64,000 nt of DNA from assembly GCF_901000735.1 (NCBI RefSeq), contig NC_081543.1, positions 36,266,590 to 36,330,589 on the forward strand, read 5' to 3'. Source of the stretch: Corylus avellana (Eukaryota > Streptophyta > Magnoliopsida > Fagales > Betulaceae). Shown in pieces: positions 44,038 to 55,130 of the stretch. How positions within the stretch are numbered: position 1 is the first letter of the stretch; each line of letters starts with the position of its first letter. Below the pieces are notes generated by a model. That model did not search any database. It was not told the origin of the DNA and saw only the letters and a program-made list of their open reading frames with translations. Made by a program: the position numbers and the translations under genes.

Positions 44038-47000
44038 CTAAGATGCCCTAATATGACAGCTCTTGATGAATTTATCGGAAAAGTCCACATACTTAGCCCA
44101 CAATGGCCTGAGTTTTGGGAATGCTATCTCTAGCCAAGGCTTGGCTCTGCCATTAAAATGGATGACACCAGCACTCTCAGCATCAGCAAAGGTCGTATTG
44201 TCCTGGTAACCCAGCCCCAGCATGTGCCAGAAAGGTTCAATAACATGGACATGACCATGGAAAGCTATTAGTCCTGGAGGTAATGTCCCTAGCTGCCACA
44301 AACTCAGGTCCGATTTCAAGTTCTGCATAGAGGAAAACAGAATAAAACAGGGATCACTTCAAATGTAATTGTTCTTGGGCAGTGCATGATAGAGAATGCG
44401 TAGAAATCTAATTAACACCATTTTTCTTGAGGAGTGTATGATAAAGATAGGTACCTGTTCAAGCCAGTAGTGGTATGCAAGGCTTATGTTGGTCTTCCTC
44501 CATGCCTCTAGATCAAAAATGTTCATGCCATAAGCCCATGCACATTCATTGGGATCGAAATTCTTTGATATCAAAGGATGGGAGAAGTTCAAATAGCTCT
44601 TCAGCCGCTTTGACATAACAAATTTATCTTCTCCCCTGCATGTTTCCACTGCTCCATTGACACTGCCATTCATATCAATGTCCCATAGAGGCGAAAGATC
44701 TGTTTGAACCACAATGTCGTCGTCCAGGAAGACCACCTTGTTTAAGCTGGGGAACAACTGCAAAAAGAAGGAAAATAACTCAGCTAATTAAATCCACAAA
44801 TTAATTTTCTTCTTGAGCAATTTCTTTTTTTTCCTACCTCTGGTAGATGAATTCTAATGTGATTCATCATAGAATTATATTTAGGACTCAATGCTTGTAA
44901 CTTTGCTGCAATGACTTGAGGCTTCTCAGTATTATTTGCCACAATGGCCGACGACCCACCTCTAAACTTCGACCGCACGCGTTGATCTTTCTCCATTGCC
45001 TCCAAAACCGGGACCTTCCCCTTCGCAAACCAATCGAAATGGTGCAAGGCCTTGACTTCAATTATAGCAGGCGACAACGGGTGCAACGAGAACCACGCCT
45101 GCATTGGAGAGTAAGTCTTTCTATCGGTGATTATGTGAAGGACAACATTCTGGGGGCGCAATGAGTTGTGGACAAGCGATGATGCAACGACGGAGGCGGC
45201 AAGCACGTTGTCGGAGGCAAGGACGAAGTGGAAGTAGGAGTTATCGACAAGGGCAGGGACGAGTTCAGCAGAAGGTAGCTGGAGACGGGCAGCTGCATTG
45301 GTGGAGTGCTCATTGGCTAGCTTTAGTGCAAGGCAGTGGAGCTGTTTCGGTATGCTGCTCGATGCTACATGGCGGTATAAATATTCTTGGATTTTGGCCG
45401 TGCGGGTTCTTTGTTCAAGAAGAGTAACCTGAAAAATTTTAGTCAATTTGTGTTATGACTACCACGTTAGTATGTAAAAAGTTATGATAAAAAAAAAATG
45501 GAAAATATATTATAAGTCCTTAAGTTAATGCGCCAAAATTAAAAACTCCATAGGTTTTTTTTTCTCGACAATTTACTTCCTGGGTCAATCGAAACTACAA
45601 TAAACTCCCGACTGTCAAAATTTTTTAACAGCCGTTAGGGCCATTCAAAACGCATTGTTTTACCTAATTAAAATATTAATTTTTTATTAATTTAATTTTA
45701 AAAATTAAATCTAAAAATAAAATTAAAAAAAATTGAAGGGTGGCCAAGGGTGGCAGCACCACCCCCTGGCCACCACGCAACCCCTATGGGTCGTAGGCCA
45801 CCCCATAGGGGTTGGGTGGCCACCCCTCAATTTTTTTTTAATTTTTAGATTTAATTTTTTAAATTAAATTAATAAAAAAAATTAATATTTTAATCAGGTA
45901 AAATGGTGCGCTTTGAGTAGTCCTAACGGCTATTAAAAAATTTTGACTATAAGGAGTTTATTGTAGTTTCGATTGACTCAGTAAGTAAATTGTCGAAAAA
46001 AAAAAAAACCTAAGGAGTTTTTAATTTTGGCGCGTTACTTAGGGACTTATAATATATTTTTCCTAAAAACAAATTGGTATCCATTAAAGAACTAGTGCAG
46101 ATTAAAGGGATAAAATAAAAAATTTTAAAAATAAAAAGGTGGTACCATCTCCCTAAGCTTGATTGCAAAGGTCTTTGCGTCTGATTTGCTTTTCTTAATC
46201 TCAGCCATGAAATCTTCTAAAGTTTGAGGAACATCAGATCTTCCTTTTAATTCATCTTTGCTAATGGGCTCTTCTAGTACCTGGTATATCACTTCTGGGA
46301 CCTTCCAGAGACCAAAAATTATTTTCAATTAATAAACAAAGTTAGTATGATCAGTATATATATAAAACTTTAATTTGAAAGAAAAAGAAAAAAAAAAGAA
46401 AAGGAAACTAATTGAACAATTATAAACCGAAAGTAGGGGTTCAGAGATTACATTTGCGTCCAGCCTTCTTCCCAAAAGACTTGGACCTAATCTTTTTCCC
46501 AGGCAACCTACCGTTACAACATATATAGTATTATATTAGTAGCTAAAATTATTAAACAAATAGAAAGAAAAAAAAAACTAATATTATTAAACATGATATT
46601 CTTATAAAGCAAAGCATCCATGGGACGAAAAATAAAAATCCGTGGAATTGGGATACATATATTATAGATTGACGTTATTTAATAGATTATTATACAACTT
46701 TCATACAATTTAATGATATGATAATATTAAAAATCAATATTTAAATCAAAACTTGTAAAAAAAAAAAAAAGAAACATTGTGTATAGTAATCCTTACTCCT
46801 TATTATATGTCATGATCACAAGAATGGTATGTACGTTCTTTTCGTAATTAAGCGTGGACAAGACTAACTAAAAGTAAAATAAACTAATGCATACCTAATT
46901 AATTTTTTTCAAAGGGGCATATTAGACAACTCAAAAATTTAGTTAAGGGGTCTGGATCATCTCTATTTCAAGTGAAAAAGAAATGAACTATTTATCGTCC

Positions 47001-47692
47001 AAATTAAGATTTTAGTTAAAGCTATGTATGTCCTACGTACGTAACATATACATATATCTAGCGGCAAAACTCATCAAACAACTGTACGGATATGGATTTC
47101 TCCCTCGAGTCATTTAAATTTTTCGAGTAAGAACGTTTATTAATTGATCATCAATTCCAAATATTTTTTTTTGATAATCATCCAATTTTATATCTTAAAT
47201 TTACAGATAACTATAAATATTTTTTAGATCCTCGGTGTTCGTTACAATGTTTTCTACGCAGAATAGACATCCTTCTGCATTAAACCTCGGAAAGTTGGCC
47301 ATCCTTTAGATAATGTTTTCAAAAAAAATATAACAAATAGATAAACCAATATATATAAATCCATCATAATATATATTCTTAAAATTGTTACGTACGAACC
47401 AGAAATCGAATTATTGTTATTAATCAGACATTTTTTTTTTTTTTTTTTTTTTTTTCACATTAATGGCTTAGAATCATGTACCTATGGTAGAGCACTTCCT
47501 TTCTCCATCAATGGTGTCCACAGCAGTCAAGACGAAGACGAATCGGAGAAGAAATGTGAAGAACAGAAGGGAATAGAAGAGCATTCGATAGGAAACCCGT
47601 CTGGAGCCAACCTTCACTTTGATGAACTCTTTGAAACCTTTCCCCGGAAACACAGTAATGTGCCTCAAACTGGGCGATATGTAAAGCTGCAT
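44038..47692 (-). CDS. GAUT12: Galacturonosyltransferase-like 12 (IRX8), 6 exons, 533 aa
   Basis: This is a Golgi type II membrane glycosyltransferase of family GT8, required for glucuronoxylan and pectin-linked primer synthesis in secondary walls. Exons on the minus strand: 47692-47482, 46507-46452, 46301-46146, 45428-44838, 44757-44455, 44322-44038 (1602 nt, in frame). The N-terminus MQLYISPSLRHITVFPGKGF and the block FIKVKVGSRRVSYRM lead to a membrane anchor at about 37-58 (FYSLLFFTFLLRFVFVL). The stem has YQVLEEPISKDELKGRSD and KSKSDAKTFAIKLREM. The catalytic domain shows NAAARLQLP, HFVLASDN, the metal-binding FLDDDIVVQ (Asp 350-352), AYGMNIFDL, and HFNGRAKPW (about 494-502). The C-terminus KSCHIRAS is the IRX8 end. 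Length compares with 535 aa in Arabidopsis. Intron 3 is mostly one MITE. Confidence 0.96.
45500..46063. mobile_element. Large foldback MITE in GAUT12 intron 3
   Basis: About 564 bases fold back on themselves almost end to end. The ends are 'ggaaaatatattataagtcc' and 'ggacttataatatatttttcc'-like; inner pairs include 'cgccaaaattaaaaactcc' with 'ggagtttttaattttggcgc' and 'tacaataaactcc' with 'ggagtttattgta'. The tip is a GC-rich hairpin ('gggtggcc' / 'ggccaccc' around 45740-45825). The element makes up nearly 80% of the 717-base intron. Confidence 0.85.
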
Positions 47693-48300
47693 TTTGTCAC
47701 AAACCACACAAAAAGGAAATGAAAAATACACAAAACCCTCGTCGAACTTCTTATTTCATTAGGCAATCACCCAAAGAAGAAGTGAGTTGAATTGCGAGAA
47801 GCCCCTTGTGATGGTTATGCTGAAAAAGGAAGAATTTTGATGGAGGGTGTTTAAGGTTGCTTTCTGTTACCTAACCTTGCTTAGCATTGGGGCGAGAGAT
47901 GTCAAGCTTTTGGGCACTTATTTATGTTAGAGGTGAGCAGGGGTTGTTAAGGAGAAAGAGACATGAGACTGAGAAGAAGCTGTATCTTTGTTTTGTGGGT
48001 TTGATGAGTTTGGCTTGATCTTGAAGGAGGGAAGTTGAGGGAGTAGAGAAAAGGGCAGAAAAAAAGAAAAAATGAAATAAGTTTTTTAAAAAATTATATG
48101 AGATGGGGGTTGTTTGGTGTTTGTTTGCTTGGCTTTGCCACCACCACATGAAGCTTTTTCAACATACAAAGACTTTGAACTTTGACACAACGGGGCTTCT
48201 ACATGGAAAATGACTGCATTTCTCTCTTTGGCGTGGGTTGGCGCTTTGGTTGTTGGAGTAAAAATACAGGAACCTCTACTTCCATTTCTCTCCAAATAAA
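47693..48300 (-). promoter_or_regulatory. Upstream region of GAUT12
   Basis: The 600 bases before the start contain the word ACCTAAC (47869-47875), which fits the ACC(A/T)A(A/C)(C/T) site used by secondary-wall MYB46/MYB83 factors. One such site is expected by chance fairly often, so this is only suggestive. Confidence 0.25.
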
Positions 48301-51300
48301 TTAATTAAGGGAAATTCAAGGCTTATATTTCCTACTTCTAAGGGTAGATTTGTCACTTTTAAGGCCTATTTTTTAGAGTTTAAGTGTTAATTTTTACCTC
48401 ACTTCACAGCTTGAGAGTGTATTAGTTGGTGATCAAGCTACCATGTCCCGTCAACTCAATCAACAATTTTTTTTCACCACATAAAACAAAGAAATAAATC
48501 CTATAATTGTGATCCTAATTCTCAAATTTTAATTTTTTAAGGCAGACCTTAGTTACATACTTAGCACACATGGGAATGAGTTTTCTTTCCAACTGGGTCT
48601 GAAGAATTTCTTCCAATTCAGTCTTTAAAATTAGTCTTTGCAGTTTACCTGATTTACAATTAGTGTGGCACTGACTTAAATATGATAAGTATTACAATTT
48701 TATTGAAATATGCATAAAAAATAATTTAGTCGTTAGAGTCAAATTATGTCCACTAATTTAACAGATTCTGTTAGTGTGACATTGGCTTAAATAGGACAAG
48801 TATCACAATTTTATTAGTTCTAACGTTTCACACTATCAAAATCTTTTAAGTCAGTGAACTAAATTTGACTGTAGGGATTAAATTGTTTTTTTTTTTTTTG
48901 CATACCTTAAGGACCTTTGAATTCATTTTGATACTACAGAGAGCTAATTGCGAATCAGGTAAACTATATGGACTGATTTTGCATTTTTTCCTTAAAATTA
49001 TCATGTGTTCCTTAGCAAGTAAGAATAGTACATTATTTGTAACAGCATGCAAGAAGAATGCTATTAAAAACTCATGTGCTTCTCGCATAGTCAATAAATA
49101 CATGGCAATTTTATAGATTAACCCAGTTTAGAGAAAAACACTGTCTACATGAAACTGTGGTTGTTTTAGCAAGTGGATTTTAGCATTTCTGAAAACTAAA
49201 CTTTCACCCTACTGATAAAGGTAGATGAACCTGTAAGTGTCCTATAGTCTAATACTGACTGGTCCACGTTGGCATATTGAAAAATTGGAATTCACTATTT
49301 ATGTACAAGTTAAAGATTAGAACAAGAGTTTTGAAGACACATGTGATGGAAAACAAAATGAGACAGCATATCTGCATTTGACTAGGGCTGATTTGTGACT
49401 GTAGATGGTACATAAGGTGGGTTTCTGATAGCTGCTTCCAACCTAAATTTTCTGCCTGTCCCAATCTGGCTTGGTTTGAGTTTTTCCCCATGATTTCATT
49501 GTGACCATTACAACCCCACCTGAAGCAAAAGTATGGTGGTAGCTAGGGATCAACGGGTCAGCCCAAAGACCCGAACTGGTTTCGAATTCGACCCGATTAA
49601 GATTTGCTTTTAGTGTTAGCAAAGTTGTATTAGTAGTTATAATCTTTCATTACTTGAAATTGATGGTGTTAGGAGGAATATTGGGAAAGGCAATAAGAAA
49701 ATGCCCGCTGGGCCCTAATTCCAAATTTGGAAATTATAGCATGATTATCCAGGTACAAGTGTACAACATAATTTCTCAACGTGCAAATCTCTAGCTCTAA
49801 TTGTGCATTTTTGTACGAAAGTAGGATGGTCAATTCTTTTACACGATTTGCAAATTTGATGTGAGCTCAATATAAAATTAGTCGGTTATGGTTAATGAAT
49901 CTGACTTATTTGATTAAATGATTCTAATTAGAATTGATCTATATAATCTTATACTTATGCATCAATACGACTCGAATTCAACAAGCGAACACATATTGAC
50001 ATCCTTCGTTTCAAGTGCTATTTGTTGTGGCCCGAAACAACATTATTACCGTTAATTGTAAAATCCCAAACCCACAACTAATTGAATCCAGACCTCTGCT
50101 TTTAGTAGAAAGAGAATACCACTATTTGCTTTTGACAATGAAATGTTGTCAATAATGAGTTTGGCTCATCGAACATTTGTAATTGAGAAATGTTAACTCA
50201 TTCAAAATTCAATGGTAGATATGAGGAAATAAACATTTGGAAGTATATATATATTTCTCTTTGTATTTTGTCTCCCACGTCTCTGTTTATGCAAGCTATA
50301 AACCCAATTTCATGTTGGGTTAAATATCATTTTGGTATATGTATTATGTTGTTAGCAAGTTTTTCACATGGATATCCAAGTTTTTAAAAATGACAATTAA
50401 GCTACCTAGGTTTGGTGAAATTTTATTTTCACCACCTCCGTTAGTTTTCCACAAAAAACAAAATAAAATAAATTAATCATAGTTTGGCTACCTTTACAAA
50501 TGTCCACATCACCACCTATAACATTGTGCCATGTGTACATCTAATTTATTAGAGTTGTGAAATCATTTATAGTTGCCACGTCAATACATCTCAAACAAAA
50601 TTGTTAGGCTGTGCTTTTAACCATTTTATCTGAAAATTAATTGCTATCCACTAAAAAAAGTCAAAGCATTTTATGACATTCTAACATTTAAAATCGCATT
50701 CCGCAAAACAATTTTTTTTTTCTAAAACCGTCTATGTGAAGAGAGCAACACTATTGTACCTCAATAGTCCCTCCTTTAATGTGACGTTCCCGCAATTCGA
50801 ACACATACTATTTGTTGGATTGGTTATTTGACCATCTCATTTGAAAATTAATTGATGTCCAATAAAGGAAGTTAAAGCCTTTTATAGCATTTGAAATTAC
50901 ACCCGCAAGCATGGACGGAACCAAAATTTTTTATCAATAGGAGCCAAAGCATGAAAGCATGAATTAAAAATATATTTAAATAGATGACCAAATAATTGAT
51001 GATAAATGTATTAAGATTAAAGACTAAATTAATATATACAAAAATAAAATCAGTATTCATTCAATGTTAAGAAAATATAAACAAAATAAAAAATATTTAT
51101 TTTTAATATAATTTAATTTTCAATTTAATCCATGAATGTAAAGCGTATTAAAACTTAAAAATTTTGGACTGTTTTTTTAATGGGCCCGGGCCGAACTAAA
51201 ACTTTTGGCTCAAATTCACATTTTAAAGCATATTTAATAATAATAAAAGAAAAAATCACAATTGGGGGTGGCCACGGCCCACCCTTGTCTACATGTAGAT

Positions 51301-52559
51301 CTGTCTCTGCCTACAAAACATTTTTTAAGAGTCATTCACATGAACAAATCAACACTGTTGTACTTGAACAAAAACAACTCAAATTTAAGAAATGTGTGCC
51401 TCTCCCACCAATGATATCTTCCGCCCAGTTATGAGAAAACTAGAATTTTAGATATGGGGGATGAAATTACCAAAAAAAAAAAAAGAAAGTTAAAATTTGA
51501 TTTTAAAAAGAAAGCTACTGACGATATCTTCCACATGTGTTGCATAGATATATAAAATATTGAGTAAAATGTAGTCAAATCCAAGAGAGACTTAGCTATT
51601 ACGTTTGAATTTTGTTATGATTTACAATTTTTTTAATTTTTTGATGAATTTAGAGTCATGGGTTTTGTTTTTATATTTTGGGTTTTTGTGGAAAAATAAG
51701 ATGTTGTCTAAAGTTCAAGTACAAAGCCCATTGCAGTCTCTTTGGCTATCTCTCTCAACATCTTAGATTTCATTTTGGAAGGTGACTCTCTTACGGTTAT
51801 CATGGTGCTCCGACACCCCCTCGCTGATTCAAGATTGGAAAACTGATAACATCATCTCAAACTCTATTGCTTTCTCATTTGTAGCGGGAAAGATTCACCC
51901 TGCTAGTCTTGTTTCTTGATGTTGTTGTTTGTTTGTGTTCTTGGTATCCCTTAAAAAAAATTTTAAAAATAAAATAAAATTCAAAGCCCATAACTCTATT
52001 AAATATAATCGCATGTAACAAAAGGCTTCAATTAATTAAAAACCTGGTATTGATTATTCTGATACATTTATTTCAGTTGTTAAGCCAACTACCTTTCGCA
52101 TTCTTCTTTCTGTTGCCATTGCAAAACATGGGCTTTTTTGTCAACTTAATGTCAAAAATGCAACAACCCTCTCGCTTTGACAATATGCGAATCATCTTAT
52201 TTGATTACTTTACATTTAAAGATTTGATGAAAATTTGATTAGATTACATTACTCTAAATAAAGTGATTTGATTTATCCAATTACCGCTTACCATTTTATA
52301 TTCTCACCATGACCTCCTTATAAATAGAAACTTTTTGTATTGTAAATTTCATCAAGAGCAAAATGTAATTTTTAAGATTTTATCCTGTAAACGTAAGTCA
52401 TAAGTCAAACCACCTAAAATCTCTTGTCTCCATTTTCATTTATTCCTTTATTTTATTTATTTATTATTCATTTTTTTATCGATATTGACCAAATAGTAAC
52501 TATTTATCTTTTAGCGGTTCCACTTATCTTTCAATATTCAATAACTTAATACTATGTCC

Positions 52560-52720
52560 ATACATAACACCATGACATTTTAATCTAGCTTATAGGTCGT
52601 CATCTCCATGACTCGACCACAAAGTTGCAACCCATTCGATCCTATACTCGACATGATAACCGGCTTTGATACCACTTTGTAACATATTTATTGAAATAAT
52701 TTGTTATTTTGCAAATTATG
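52560..52720 (-). mobile_element. Copia-type LTR end and primer-binding site remnant
   Basis: On the minus strand 'TGTTACAAAGTGGTATCAA' followed by 'AGCC' looks like an LTR end (…TTACA) plus a primer-binding site complementary to the initiator-Met tRNA. No second LTR or protein domain was found, so it is a fragment or a TRIM. Confidence 0.45.
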
Positions 52721-53374
52721 TATTATAGAATGTTTTTGGTGATGAATCCAAATGGAAATAGAAATGGAACAATGATGGTGAATGGAAATGTGTTTTTTTT
52801 TTGTATTGAATTGTTATGGCTAATAATTTGGGTTTTTAAAAAATATCACAAAACGTAAGGCGTTTAACATTATATTTAAAAAAACATTTAATTTCAAACG
52901 AATCCATCAAAATTCAGAATATATTAATATACATATGAGGTATGATACAAATACAATTTAAACTTAACTTTGGTCCAACTTCTAAACTTAAGAAAAAAGT
53001 TAGGCCAAAGTTAAATTTAAGAAAAAAAATTGAGTCAAAGTTAGATTTAAGTTATACCTTTATCATTTTCTAATATATTCAGGTATACTCGAGTCCAAAA
53101 AGTTTAAGTTAATCAATGGACTTGGCAGTTGGCACAAAATTTTAACACTAGACGCTAGCAGCCACAACAACGGCGTTGGCTGCTAAAATGCGCATCAGTC
53201 ACCACCTCTCTCCTGGAACCTCAACCACTAGCTCTCTGTCCCTCCCTTATACACCATGATCCATGAACCTTAAAGCTATCAAGCTCCTGCTTATCCTACG
53301 CTCCCCCACCTCACCTCAAAGACTAAAAAAATCCACTACCGTGTGCCACTCTCTCTAAAAATTCAATAACTAAT

Positions 53375-53480
53375 CTCGCTGTCTTGCGCCGCTAGGTTGA
53401 GTGTCTCCAGGCAGAGGGTTGAGGTCCAGAAGCACTTGAAGCGCTTGAACAATTACAAGCCCGTCGTGAAAAGCATTAAG
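53375..53480 (+). pseudogene. Orphan exon resembling the neprosin (DUF239) family
   Basis: The frame reads CAARLSVSRQRVEVQKHLKR, then LNNYKPVVKSIK, ending at a donor-like AAG|GTCCAC. Neprosin-type proteins have a similar N-terminal exon (…QKHL.RLNKP.VK.IK followed by SPDGD). A stop lies a short way upstream, and none of the following exons (activation peptide, neprosin domain) is visible in the next kilobases. It therefore looks like a detached gene fragment. The family assignment is from memory of the motif. Confidence 0.4.
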
Positions 53481-54105
53481 GTCCACCTTCTCTTTTTTAC
53501 TTTACTTTCTCTTTCTCATAACTTCTCCCTCTATCTTTTGTTTCTTATCCTCCGTTTGGCTGCCGAGAAAATGGCCAAACGAGGGTGCCTCGGCTACCCA
53601 TGTAACCTTATTTTTTTCTGAGAATTTAGAGATTTTTTGTTTGAGTTTTTATTAAGAGTATTTTTGTTATTGGGAAAATTCATAATTTTTGGTAGTTTAA
53701 CTTCACATTAACATTAAGGCAATCTTTAGTTTGAGGGGCTATAGCATTACTCATATTAATTATCTCTTCAGCCAATTAAAAAAAAAAAAAAGGTTATTTT
53801 TCAGATTCATTGCGAACCGAGAGGAAACTCGCCTATTCTCGAAAATATAGATTTGAAGAAAATGGTAAGAACATAGAAAAATATATTCAATGATTTGGAA
53901 GAATATGGTTAATTAGAGGCTAAAGTTCATCGAATGATTTGATCAAATTATTCGGAGAAGTGCTATTGAGTATACTCTCATATTACTGTCATACAACTAT
54001 GATGACATAGCAATAAAAATTAGTCATTGATTTTTTTTTTTTTTTTTTTGTTATAAGCCCTATTGATCCAAAGGCTGATTTTCACGGTCACATCATCATC
54101 GAGTA

Positions 54106-54253
54106 TGCTAGGAGTCAATATTTTTTCAATATTGGCCTATTAGATTTGTGAACTCTACATAAGTTAATGGTGGACCCCACTAATCTAATGGTTAATCTAT
54201 TAAATTTATAAGAGAGTATGAGCTAAATATGAAAAACGTATTGATCCCTAGCA
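54106..54253. mobile_element. Small foldback MITE
   Basis: The ends 'tgctaggagtcaatatttttt' (first 20 bases used) and 'aaaaacgtattgatccctagca' (last 20) are imperfect inverted copies. Inner words 'attagatttgtgaactctac' resemble the MITE at 3683-3871, indicating one family. Confidence 0.5.
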
Positions 54254-54699
54254 TTTCTCCTATCCATATTATCAATTGAAAATGAGATGTTAAAAAACTT
54301 GATTATAAAATCTTAATTAGTAATTATGCATCATAAAAAGTAAGAATAATTAAGAATAATGGTTTTTAAATAAAATAAATATAATATAAATGTTAAAATA
54401 AATAATTAATAATTAATATTTAAATATAAGAAAAATGCCTCACTTAAACTTATTGCTTAGGCCCCAAAATCTATCAAGTCGGCCCTAATGCAGCTTTCAG
54501 ATCAGCCAACGATCAGCACCTTGATAGGCTGGATTCGGAGTCGGAGTATTATACCGGGTGTAATAACTTTTAGAGGAAATTTAGAAAATCTTTCATAAAC
54601 TTTCAAACGTTTTGAAAATACTTTTCAAAGTATTTTTTTTTTTTTTAAATACTTCCTCATTTGTTGTAATAATGGCATAGGCATTGCCAGCCAAGGCGG

Positions 54700-55130
54700 G
54701 TTGTGAGAAAATTGGTCAAGTACATTTTCTTTTCTTTATATTTGTTCAATTATGTTTGGTGAAACAACTTGCTCTTTTCTTCGGTTTTTACTTATAAAAA
54801 ACAAACGACTTTGTGGGCGGCTAAGTCAAGTGGAAAAGAAGACTAGAAGATTAAGGTTGCGGGACCCTGATACGTCCCCAGACCAAGTTAGACTTTTTAA
54901 TAGCCTGGAAATTTCAAAGCATGTGAGAGTGGCCTTTGGGTAATCTTCTCCATTAGAAAATGTGCTAATGCAATAATTGACCAAGTCAGAAATTCACATT
55001 AAACGACAAAATGAAAGTTCCCATAATGGTTTTCTAAGATTTTTGCTATAGATCATTTCGTTCTTCTACTGTTCTTTGGCCTGTGAATTTTTTTAAAGTT
55101 TCAGGCATCACAGATAGCAAACTGTCTGAT
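54700..55130 (+). promoter_or_regulatory. Upstream region of the NLR pseudogene, duplicated at the second NLR
   Basis: Blocks here ('tatatttgttcaattatg', 'gattaaggttgcgggaccc') are repeated in order at 59520-59630 ('tatatttgttcaatcatg', 'gattgaggttgggggaccc'). The duplication that made the gene pair therefore included the promoter. Confidence 0.55.

Larger units (their letters stand above)
48301..54700. other. Gene-poor region with retroelement and MITE debris
   Basis: About 6.4 kb without an intact gene. It holds fragments of the MITE family seen at 19593-20084 (about 48590-48650, 49090-49150), a copia primer-site remnant near 52600-52720, an orphan exon (53375-53480) and a MITE at 54106-54253. 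Other open frames here are short, AT-rich and unrecognised. Confidence 0.55.

Noticed and set aside
45131..45427. Overlapping frames on both strands within GAUT12 exon 4
   Set aside because: They are alternative frames of the long catalytic exon 45428-44838.
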